DNA of 17,015 nucleotides from Gemmataceae bacterium (GTDB taxonomy: Bacteria > Planctomycetota > Planctomycetia > Gemmatales > Gemmataceae): NCBI GenBank assembly GCA_020847555.1, contig JADLBT010000228.1, positions 1 to 17,015 on the forward strand. Reading direction: 5' to 3'. The number at the start of each line of letters is the position of its first letter. Position 1 is the stretch's first letter. Positions 1 through 5,943 of this stretch are shown here, one piece after another. The notes under the pieces were generated by a model. It ran no database searches and was not told where the DNA came from. It was given only the letters and a program-made list of their open reading frames with translations. The translations under genes were made by a program, and so were the position numbers.

Positions 1-185
1 GTAAGTTCGTGCAGACGGTGGCGGATTTCCTGCGGCGCGAGGATGGCCCGACGGCGGTCGAGTACGCCGTCATGCTGGCCCTCATCGTTGTCGTGTGCAT
101 CACCGCCATCACCGCCCTGGGCACCAACGCCAACAAGACGTTCACCAACGTCAGTGGCGCCATCGGCTCCACCACCGGCTCCTGA
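1..185 (+). CDS. flp: Flp-family type IVc prepilin, 5' end missing
   Basis: This is the major pilin of the Tad/Flp pilus. About 60 codons are readable from position 3 to the TGA at 183-185; the true start lies just outside the window, probably only one or two codons upstream because Flp prepilins are about 50-70 residues. The leader is short and basic (LRRED), followed by the prepilin peptidase site DG/PTAVEY: cleavage after Gly, then Glu at +5 and Tyr at +6, the Flp signature. A single hydrophobic helix follows (AVMLALIVVVCITAITALG), then a short polar tail rich in Asn, Thr, Ser and Gly. The pilin is exported, processed by the TadV peptidase encoded next, and polymerised into adhesive fibres. 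Identification is firm; only the N-terminus is unknown. Confidence 0.95.
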   Translation, partial: KFVQTVADFLRREDGPTAVEYAVMLALIVVVCITAITALGTNANKTFTNVSGAIGSTTGS

Positions 186-203
186 GGCAAGTTCCAGGAG
201 GCT

Positions 204-240
204 GGGGTGCCGTGGGCTTTCCACAAAACCTTTGCACCCC
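204..240 (+). terminator. Possible partial terminator after flp
   Basis: Arms GGGGTGC (204-210) and GCACCCC (234-240) are perfectly complementary and enclose a smaller GTGG/CCAC hairpin. The right arm is followed by ATCTTCCTT, which is pyrimidine-rich but lacks a clean T run. It lies 19 bases after the flp stop. An attenuator here would let the abundant pilin mRNA outnumber the downstream assembly genes; that role is inferred. Confidence 0.4.
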
Positions 241-264
241 ATCTTCCTTGACCCTGCCCCCGCG

Positions 265-292
265 GCGGGCCGACCCCCCAGCGTCGGCCCGC
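265..292 (+). other. GC-rich hairpin between flp and tadV
   Basis: Nine-base perfect stem (GCGGGCCGA at 265-273 with TCGGCCCGC at 284-292) and a 10-base loop. There is no T tract after it, so it is not a canonical intrinsic terminator. It is the second stem-loop of the 157-bp flp-tadV spacer and may protect the 3' end of flp mRNA or reduce read-through. Confidence 0.45.
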
Positions 293-342
293 ACGCCCCG
301 CTCTCAGATTCTGACACCCTCGCTTCGAGAGGATCGCGAACG

Positions 343-969
343 ATGCCCCACAACGAGTTGTTCACCTGGGCGAACTGGCCGCTCCTGGTGGTTTGCGCCG
401 GCATGATCGCGGCCGCAGTCATCGACTGGTGGAAGTTCAAGGTGCCGAACAAACTGACGTTCCCGCTGATTCTCAGCGGGTGGGCGCTCGGCCTGCTCAA
501 CGACTTCGGTCTGGTGCCGGGGGGCGCGACGGGCGGCCTGGGCACGGCGTTGCTCGGCACGGCGCTGGGCCTGGGCCTGCTTCTGCCAGTGTACGCCATC
601 GGCGGGATGGGGGCCGGCGACGTCAAGATGACGATGGGGTTCGGCGCCTGGATCGGCGCATTTTATGGGTTTGGGGTCGCCGACGCTGTGCCCCCCGTGC
701 CGAACGGCATGTGGGTCATCGTCATCGCGTTCTGCGCCGGCACGCTCGTCGGCGGGCTGATCGCCCTGGGAATGATCGTTGTCCGTGGCCAGTACCGGAC
801 CAACCTGCAAAACGTCCGCGAGATCTTCGGCGATTTCGCGACCGCCGCCAGCGTCACCGAGGTGGCCGAGAAGGCCAACCGGCGGCGGCCGCGCTGGCAC
901 CGACTGCCCTACGGGGTGCCGCTGTGCCTCGGCTTCGTGGGCTATCTGCTCTGGCTGCACGCCCTGTGA
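343..969 (+). CDS. tadV: Prepilin peptidase of the Tad pilus (TadV/CpaA, A24 aspartic protease)
   Basis: Integral-membrane aspartic protease of 208 residues that removes the Flp leader. Both catalytic aspartates are visible: Asp28 in AAVIDWWKFKVPN and Asp93 in the family motif GMGAGDVK. Hydrophobic segments lie at about residues 13-28, 40-56, 62-88, 96-110, 122-145 and at the C-terminus. At 208 residues it is longer than typical TadV proteins; the extra length is a soluble stretch at about residues 150-190 before the last membrane helix. The ATG at 343 is chosen because it directly precedes the conserved first helix and has GAGAGG about 10 bases upstream. An in-frame extension back to position 43 would overlap flp and reads as low-complexity Ser/Pro sequence, so it was rejected. 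Confidence 0.93.
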   Translation: MPHNELFTWANWPLLVVCAGMIAAAVIDWWKFKVPNKLTFPLILSGWALGLLNDFGLVPGGATGGLGTALLGTALGLGLLLPVYAIGGMGAGDVKMTMGFGAWIGAFYGFGVADAVPPVPNGMWVIVIAFCAGTLVGGLIALGMIVVRGQYRTNLQNVREIFGDFATAASVTEVAEKANRRRPRWHRLPYGVPLCLGFVGYLLWLHAL

Positions 970-974
970 GACGT

Positions 975-1064
975 GCGATCCAGTTCAGGGTGTCTGCTTG
1001 GTCTTTCTCTCCTCCCCCCTTGTGAGAGAGGGGAGCCAGGACCGGACACCCTGAACTGGATCGC
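975..1064. repeat. MITE-like palindromic element with perfect 20-bp inverted ends
   Basis: The arms 975-994 and 1045-1064 are exact 20-base reverse complements, separated by 50 bases that hold a pyrimidine tract (TCTCTCCTCCCCCC) answered by GAGAGAGGGGAG. It starts six bases after the tadV stop. It is flanked by near-identical 8-mers, TGAGACGT (967-974) and TGAGATGT (1068-1075), which look like a target-site duplication; the left copy contains the tadV stop codon and the right is offset by three bases. It has no coding capacity. The core resembles the hairpins at 2394-2428 and 10202-10245. It could be a non-autonomous mobile element or a transcript-end structure. Confidence 0.6.
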
Positions 1065-1082
1065 GTATGAGATGTGACCGCA

Positions 1083-1130
1083 GGATTCCGCCGGAGGGGG
1101 CTCCCGGCCCCCGATCGTCCGCCGGAATCC
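1083..1130. repeat. Large stem-loop upstream of cpaB
   Basis: Outer arms GGATTCCGCCGGA (1083-1095) and TCCGCCGGAATCC (1118-1130) pair with one mismatch, and an inner GGGGG/CCCCC stem (1096-1100 with 1108-1112) continues the fold. There is no T tract. It could be an mRNA stability structure or an operator-like palindrome; the sequence does not decide. Confidence 0.5.
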
Positions 1131-1342
1131 GGGTTCGCCGTGGCAGTCGGTTGCCCGTCCTGAGCAGTTTGCCCGGCCTTCGTCAAAGGCCGCAGAACCG
1201 TTGCCCTCGCTGCAATCGTAAATGTTGAAGTTGTCGGCGCCTCGCGGCCGAAATAAGGCGTGGGGCTCGACAACCGCCGGCAAGCGAGTAACATCCGCGA
1301 CCCGGCGTTCCCGAGTACCCTGCTTCCGTGAGGTCCGCATCG

Positions 1343-2368
1343 ATGAAACCGAAGACCATGATCCTGATGGTCGTGGCGGTCGTCTGCGGTCTGGGGGCCA
1401 GCTATCTGACGAGCCAGCTACTCGCTGAGCGGCAGGAGCAACCGGCAGTCCAGGTCGTGGAGATCCCGAAAGTCAAGATCCTCGTCGCCAAGAAGTTCAT
1501 TCCGCAGGGGGACATCATCAAGAGCCCCAAGGACGTATTCATGGAGAAGGAGTTTGCGAAGGAGAGCGTCCCGCAGGAGGCTCTCAAGGATCTGAAGGAT
1601 CTGCAGGGCAAAACGCTCCGCCGGGCCATCCGCAAGGACGTCTGGGTCACCGCCGAAGATCTCGTGGACGGCCCGCTGACCCTCGACGTGCCGCCGGGAC
1701 ACCGAGCGATCGGCGTGCGGGTCACCCTCGATTCCAGCGCCAGCGGCTTCGCCAGCCTGCCCGGGTCGCGAGTAGACATTATCTGGAACCGCAAGGGTAA
1801 CAGCGACGATCACACGTTCTCCAAGATGATCCTGCAGAACGTGCTGGTGCTGGCCGCCGACACGACGGACATCAACCAGACCGGCGCCCGGGCGGTGCCG
1901 GCGAGCGTCGTCACCCTGGCCCTGTCGCCGGAGGACGCCCGGTGCGTGAGCATGGCGGCCGAGAACGGGTCGATGCGGCTGGTACTGCGGCCGCCGGGGG
2001 ATGACAAGATCCTCCAGGACGACACCTCCCGGCTGTCGGACCTGGTCCGCGCCCGGAAGGACGAGCCGAAGGTGGAGGAGCCAGCGCCGCCGCCGGCCGC
2101 CCCGGAGGTCGTCGCCGCGATCCCGCCGGTGACCCAGGACAAGTGGGAGCCGCTGCCGTTCCCGCGCGAAGACAACCGACGCATGCACGTGGTGTGGATC
2201 CAGCAGGCCGGCCGGCAGTGGAAGGAAGTCTTCTGGCTGGACGATCAGGGGAACGTGATCGAGGACGACGTGCAGCGCCACGAGGCCGCTGGCCTCGCCG
2301 TCCCGCCGCCGCCCCCGCCCGCCCCGCCCCGGGCGCCGGCCGCGCGCGGCGCCGCCAAGAACAACTGA
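1343..2368 (+). CDS. cpaB: Flp pilus assembly protein CpaB/RcpC (SAF domain)
   Basis: Periplasmic component of the Tad secretin complex, 341 residues. Residues 5-25 form an N-terminal membrane anchor. A SAF-type domain follows at about 43-110, beginning KVKILVAKKFIPQGDII, typical of CpaB, then a beta-rich RcpC-like region at about 112-225 containing RAIGVRVTLDSSASGF and LPGSRVDIIW. The C-terminus departs from the family norm: an Ala/Pro linker, a segment of about 50 residues rich in Trp and charge (WEPLPFPRED, then QWKEVFWLDDQGN), and a poly-proline end. ATG 1343 is preferred over the in-frame GTG at 1328 because GTGAGG at 1328-1333 is then well spaced as ribosome-binding site. CpaB is thought to work with the secretin encoded next. 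Confidence 0.92.
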   Translation: MKPKTMILMVVAVVCGLGASYLTSQLLAERQEQPAVQVVEIPKVKILVAKKFIPQGDIIKSPKDVFMEKEFAKESVPQEALKDLKDLQGKTLRRAIRKDVWVTAEDLVDGPLTLDVPPGHRAIGVRVTLDSSASGFASLPGSRVDIIWNRKGNSDDHTFSKMILQNVLVLAADTTDINQTGARAVPASVVTLALSPEDARCVSMAAENGSMRLVLRPPGDDKILQDDTSRLSDLVRARKDEPKVEEPAPPPAAPEVVAAIPPVTQDKWEPLPFPREDNRRMHVVWIQQAGRQWKEVFWLDDQGNVIEDDVQRHEAAGLAVPPPPPPAPPRAPAARGAAKNN

Positions 2369-2393
2369 GACACGGTCCGGGAGTAGCTGTCTG

Positions 2394-2428
2394 CTTTCCC
2401 CCTCTCCCCTCATGGGAGAGGGGGAAAG
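2394..2428 (+). terminator. Perfect 15-bp stem-loop after cpaB
   Basis: Arms 2394-2408 (CTTTCCCCCTCTCCC) and 2414-2428 (its exact reverse complement) enclose the 5-base loop CTCAT. It starts 26 bases after the cpaB stop. The stem is very stable, but a short A-rich stretch rather than a U tract follows, so termination would be partial or Rho-assisted. The same C/T-rich core occurs at 1006-1035 and 10212-10236, suggesting a dispersed intergenic repeat family. Confidence 0.5.
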
Positions 2429-2640
2429 ACAAACCGGACGCGCCCGCTGAGAACTCTCGCCTGGTTCGCCCCAGTAACTTCGTTATCCGGAACTAGCCCC
2501 CGCGCGACCGGCTCTGGGCCGACCGCGCGGCTCCTGCGCGATGTTGTGTAGGGTTGGGGGCCTCGCCCCACACCCGGAGCAACCGTTTCAAGGTGGGTGG
2601 GAGCACCCGCCCTGCACACCCCGAGAAGAGAGGTGAAAGG
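2429..2640 (+). other. Structured leader of the secretin gene
   Basis: The stretch contains an imperfect GC hairpin around 2503-2530, a hairpin near 2551-2575 (GGGTTGGGG against CCCCACACCC with a bulge), and the purine-rich ribosome-binding region GAGAAGAGAGGTGAAAGG at 2623-2640, directly before the start codon. No small gene is evident. The structure may tune secretin translation; that is inference. Confidence 0.4.
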
Positions 2641-4533
2641 ATGCACCGCAATCCCCGTGTGCCCCTCGCGGGCACGACTGCCCTCCTGGTTGCCCTCCTG
2701 ACCGGCGGCGTCGTCTCCGCCCAGGAGCAGGTTCCTCCCCCCGTCGCTGCCCAGCCCGTCATCGTGCCGCTCAACGGCACCGTCCCGATCCAGATGACGA
2801 CCAAGAAGCTCATCAGCCGGGTCGAGGATCCGGGCACCGGAATCGTTAATATTCAGATCCTCAAGCGTGATCCGACGACGGCGCTGCTGACCGGGGCATC
2901 CTCGGGGGTGACGCAGATCGCCCTGATCGACGTCGATAAGAACCGCGAGGTGTTCGAGGTCGTGGTGCAGACCGACGTCCAGCACCTGAAATACATCCTT
3001 CGCAAGGCCGTCCCGGCGGCGAACATCGACGTCGTCCCGTCGGCCAACAACGCCTTCGTCCTCACCGGGTACGTCCAGCGTGCGGAGGACATCCCGATCG
3101 CCCTGGCGGCCGCCACGAGCGTCGTCGGCAACGGCCGCATCGTCAACGCGCTGCGCGACGGCGGCGTCATGCAGGTGCAGCTGTGCGTGACCGTGGCCCG
3201 CGTGGCCCGGTCGGAGGCGCGCAGCATGGGGTTCAGCTTCCTGGAGGGGGGGGGGGGCCACTTCATCAGCAGCGTCCTGTCGGCCCCGCTGAACATGAGC
3301 GGCATCAATAACCCGGGCATCGCCGCGTCCACCGCTGCCCTGGCCGGCAACCCGAACATCGTTTTTGGCGTCCTCAACGATCAGCAGGGGTTCCTCGGGT
3401 TCCTCAACGCCCTGCGGAACGAGAACCTCGTCAAGGTGCTGGCCGAGCCGAAACTCGTCACCCTGAGCGGCCGCCCGGCCGAGTTCATCTCCGGCGGCGA
3501 GCAGGCGGTTCCCACCCTGGCCAGCGGGTCGGCTGGCGGCGGGGCCGTGTCCGGCGTCGAGTTCCGGCCCTTCGGGACCACCGTCCGCTTCCTGCCGATC
3601 GTCCTCGGGGACGGCAAGATTTACCTCGAGGTCGAGCCGCAGTTCACGTTCCCGGATCCGTCGAACCTGTTCTCCGCCCCGATCCCCGGGACGAACTCGG
3701 TCGTGTTCGGCCGCACGACGCAGCGCGTCCGCACGTCGGTCATCATGGAGGACGGCCAGACGTTCGCCATCGGCGGGATGGTGTTCCACTCGGTCAACGG
3801 CACCACCAGCAAGATCCCGGTCCTGGGCGACCTGCCGTTCATCGGGACCGCCTTCAGCACCATCACCTACACCGACGCCGAGGAGGAACTGCTGGTCCTG
3901 GTGACGCCCCGACTGGTGGACGCGATGTCGTGTGACCAGGTGCCGAAACTCCTTCCTGGCCAGGAAACGCGCAGCCCCGATGATTGTGAGCTATTCTTGG
4001 AACGAATCCTTGAAGCCCCTCGCGGACCGCGGAAGACGTTTCATGGCCTGCGCTATGTGCCCGCGTACAAGAGCAGCCCGTCGGCCGTCCAGTTCCCGTG
4101 CGCGAGGCACGGTCAGGGCAGGTGTGACTGCGCTGGCGACTGCGGCGGGAACTGCCACGCCTGCGATTTCCTGGGCCTGGCCGGCGGCTGCGGCCCGACC
4201 GGGTGTGCGACGGGTGGCTGCGGGACGGGCAACTGCGGAGCGACCGGACCTGGGCTAGCTGGCCACGTTCAGCCGGCCTCGGTCGGGACGGTCGTGCCCG
4301 GGCCGCTGCCGGTCGAGGTGACCCACCCGGTCGGCGCGGTGCCGAAGGCGGCCTCGCCGGTCGGCGGCACGCCGCCGACGGCTCCCGGGCTACCTGCGGC
4401 GGGCGCTCGCTCGCAGGTTCCCGTGCGAACCCTGCCGGCGTCCCCGGCCGCGACCCTCACGATGCCGGCCCCGGCTTCCATGCCGGCGCCGGTTTCCATG
4501 CCGGCCCCAGCGACCATCGGGGAGGCGAGGTAA
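2641..4533 (+). CDS. cpaC: Tad pilus outer-membrane secretin CpaC/RcpA with Cys-rich tail
   Basis: Forms the outer-membrane channel for the pilus; 630 residues. Residues 1-27 are a signal peptide ending VVSAQ. Residues 40-180 are the periplasmic N-domain region, with VLTGYVQRAEDI typical of CpaC. The secretin core spans about 180-426, with the family motifs VKVLAEPKLVTLSGRPAEF and IPVLGDLPFIGTAFS followed by EEELLVLVTPRLVD. A conserved extension (LLPGQETRSPDDCELFLE) follows. Residues 487-533 carry about ten cysteines among glycines, and the remainder is Pro/Ala-rich, ending in three MPAP-type repeats; this tail is unusual for secretins. A run of 12 G at 3246-3257 encodes four Gly at about 203-206. 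The start is supported by a signal peptide and strong purine-rich ribosome-binding site. Confidence 0.94.
   Translation: MHRNPRVPLAGTTALLVALLTGGVVSAQEQVPPPVAAQPVIVPLNGTVPIQMTTKKLISRVEDPGTGIVNIQILKRDPTTALLTGASSGVTQIALIDVDKNREVFEVVVQTDVQHLKYILRKAVPAANIDVVPSANNAFVLTGYVQRAEDIPIALAAATSVVGNGRIVNALRDGGVMQVQLCVTVARVARSEARSMGFSFLEGGGGHFISSVLSAPLNMSGINNPGIAASTAALAGNPNIVFGVLNDQQGFLGFLNALRNENLVKVLAEPKLVTLSGRPAEFISGGEQAVPTLASGSAGGGAVSGVEFRPFGTTVRFLPIVLGDGKIYLEVEPQFTFPDPSNLFSAPIPGTNSVVFGRTTQRVRTSVIMEDGQTFAIGGMVFHSVNGTTSKIPVLGDLPFIGTAFSTITYTDAEEELLVLVTPRLVDAMSCDQVPKLLPGQETRSPDDCELFLERILEAPRGPRKTFHGLRYVPAYKSSPSAVQFPCARHGQGRCDCAGDCGGNCHACDFLGLAGGCGPTGCATGGCGTGNCGATGPGLAGHVQPASVGTVVPGPLPVEVTHPVGAVPKAASPVGGTPPTAPGLPAAGARSQVPVRTLPASPAATLTMPAPASMPAPVSMPAPATIGEAR
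3246..3257. repeat. Poly-G tract (G12) inside the secretin gene
   Basis: Twelve consecutive G residues lie in frame in the secretin coding sequence (Glu then four Gly, about residues 202-206). The gene is open through the tract as given. Gain or loss of one base would shift the frame before the secretin core, so this may be a slipped-strand phase-variation site. Poly-G runs are also prone to sequencing error. Confidence 0.9.
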
Positions 4534-4542
4534 CTGAACGCG

Positions 4543-4578
4543 CGGCTCCGCCCCTGGGCCAAACCGGGGGCGGGGCCG
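4543..4578 (+). terminator. GC-rich stem-loop after the secretin gene
   Basis: A 15-bp stem with two G-T(U) wobble pairs (CGGCTCCGCCCCTGG at 4543-4557 with CCGGGGGCGGGGCCG at 4564-4578) and a 6-base loop. It starts nine bases after the secretin stop. No T tract follows. It is a likely transcript-end or mRNA-stability structure within the 118-bp spacer before cpaE. Confidence 0.45.
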
Positions 4579-4651
4579 TGACTGACGGACGGGCGCTCTG
4601 GATGCGGGCGACCCGTCGGACCCTGGACCCGACAACACTCGGTGGTGCTTC

Positions 4652-5851
4652 ATGAAGGACGTGCAACGCGTCGCCATCGTCGATCCGAGCGATTCGACGC
4701 GCGAGCCCCTGCGCAATCTCCTGCTGGGCGTCGAATCCGTCTGGCTCGAGGCGGAGTGCTCGCGGTACGAGTTCTTCACCGACGTGGCCCGCCAGTCGAA
4801 CCCGGACCTCGTCGTCATCGCCCTCGATACCGACCACAACAAGGCTCTGCAGCTGATCGCCCAGCTCGGCGCCGAGTGCCCGGGTCTGCCGATCCTGGCC
4901 GTCAGCGCCCGCGGCGACGGCCAGTCGATCCTCCAGGCCCTCCGGGCCGGCGCCAAGGAGTTCCTGACCCAGCCGGTCGTTCTGGAGGAACTGCTCACCT
5001 GCCTGCAGCGCCTCCGCAGCAGCCGCGGGTCGGTGGACGGGATGATGGTCAACGGGACCGCGAAGGTCGAGTCGCAGGTCGTCTCGATCATCGGCTCCCG
5101 GGGCGGCGTCGGCTGCACCAGCCTGGCCGTCAACCTCGGGTGCAACCTCGCCCACCAGGACAAGAACCACAACGTTGCCCTGATCGACCTGGATCTGGCC
5201 CTCGGCGACGCTGACGTCGCCCTCGACCTGATCCCGGACTACACTCTGGCCGATGTCGCCCTGAACATCGACCGGCTCGACATGACGTTCCTGCGCCGGT
5301 CCCTGTGCAAGCACGCGACCGGGCTGTCGCTCCTGCCGCACCCGGTCCAGATGGAAGACATCGCTCTGATCCACGAGGACCATTTGCAGCGGGTCATCAA
5401 CCTGCTGCGGGCAAGCTACACCCACCTGATCTTCGATCTGAGCAAGCGCTTCACCCCGACCGACCTGACGGCGATGCGCATGAGCGACGTCATTCTGCTC
5501 GTCGCCCAGCTGGAGCTGACGAGTTTGCGGAACGTGGTGCGCATGCTCCACACCCTCGGGACGGAGGACGGACTCGGGGAGAAGGTCCGGATCGTTGTCA
5601 ACCGGGTCGGATCGGAGGACGGGGAGAACAGCCTCAAAAAGGCCGAGGAGACGGTTGGCCGGCCGATCTACTGGCAGATTCCCAACGACTACAAGGCCAT
5701 GCTCGGGGCGCGCAACGCTGGCGTGCCGCTGCTGGAGCACGCCCCCCGGAGCAAGGCCCAGCTGGCGCTGCTGGACCTCGCCAGCGCGCTGTGCGGCAAG
5801 GGGCCGCAGGAGCAGAAGAAGGAGCGCCGCGGGTTCTTCTCGTTCCGGTAA
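4652..5851 (+). CDS. cpaE: Pilus assembly ATPase-like protein CpaE/TadZ
   Basis: A 399-residue protein with an N-terminal receiver-like domain (about 5-125) and a C-terminal ParA/MinD-like domain (about 140-385). In known TadZ/CpaE proteins it localises the pilus machine. The receiver looks inactive: the expected phospho-Asp after PDLVVI is Ala57, and the conserved Lys before Pro is Gln107 (FLTQPV). The deviant Walker A motif is also altered: SRGGVGCTS at 149-157, with Arg150 replacing the signature Lys and Cys155 at the P-loop Lys position. Later ParA-type features remain (ALIDLDLALGDADVALDL, LIFDLSK). A basic C-terminus (KKERRGFFSFR) resembles a membrane-binding or partner tail. ATG 4652 directly precedes the receiver fold; the upstream GGTGG is a weak ribosome-binding site. 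Confidence 0.92.
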   Translation: MKDVQRVAIVDPSDSTREPLRNLLLGVESVWLEAECSRYEFFTDVARQSNPDLVVIALDTDHNKALQLIAQLGAECPGLPILAVSARGDGQSILQALRAGAKEFLTQPVVLEELLTCLQRLRSSRGSVDGMMVNGTAKVESQVVSIIGSRGGVGCTSLAVNLGCNLAHQDKNHNVALIDLDLALGDADVALDLIPDYTLADVALNIDRLDMTFLRRSLCKHATGLSLLPHPVQMEDIALIHEDHLQRVINLLRASYTHLIFDLSKRFTPTDLTAMRMSDVILLVAQLELTSLRNVVRMLHTLGTEDGLGEKVRIVVNRVGSEDGENSLKKAEETVGRPIYWQIPNDYKAMLGARNAGVPLLEHAPRSKAQLALLDLASALCGKGPQEQKKERRGFFSFR

Positions 5852-5876
5852 CGGACAGGTAACAGAGCAGAGGCCC

Positions 5877-5906
5877 AAAGCCCACGGACTGCGACCCGTG
5901 GGCTTT
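5877..5906 (+). other. Perfect 11-bp stem-loop between cpaE and tadA
   Basis: AAAGCCCACGG (5877-5887) pairs exactly with CCGTGGGCTTT (5896-5906) across an 8-base loop. GAGGGCG follows, so there is no intrinsic terminator tail, and the tadA ribosome-binding site is about 25 bases further on. It may be an mRNA processing or stability element setting the cpaE:tadA ratio. Confidence 0.5.
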
Positions 5907-5943
5907 GAGGGCGAGCAGCGCATTCACCACGAGGTAAGCACCG

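Larger units (their letters stand above)
970..1342. other. 373-bp spacer between tadV and cpaB, no gene seen
   Basis: No convincing coding region lies here. From left to right it holds the palindromic element at 975-1064, a large stem-loop at 1083-1130, and a small hairpin at 1174-1192 (CGGCCTT/AAGGCCG, 5-base loop). Positions 1216-1255 are locally A/T-richer. A weak promoter-like pair (TTGTCG near 1231 and TAAGGC near 1254) can be drawn there but is too poor to call. The cpaB ribosome-binding site GTGAGG is at 1328-1333. Confidence 0.6.

Noticed and set aside
43..342. N-terminal extension of the prepilin peptidase over flp
   Set aside because: It would overlap the pilin gene in another frame and is Ser/Pro-rich low complexity; the conserved membrane protein begins at 343.
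1225..1260. Sigma-70 promoter before cpaB
   Set aside because: The best hexamers match the consensus poorly, so no call was made.
2410..3789. Long open frame on the - strand (459 codons) opposite the secretin gene
   Set aside because: It is the antisense of a clear secretin, is composed of Arg/Asp/Gly-rich sequence with no domain, and high G+C makes such shadows common.
4457..5923. Open frame of 488 codons on the - strand opposite cpaE
   Set aside because: It is antisense to a well-supported CpaE/TadZ gene and its translation shows no recognisable fold or ribosome-binding site.
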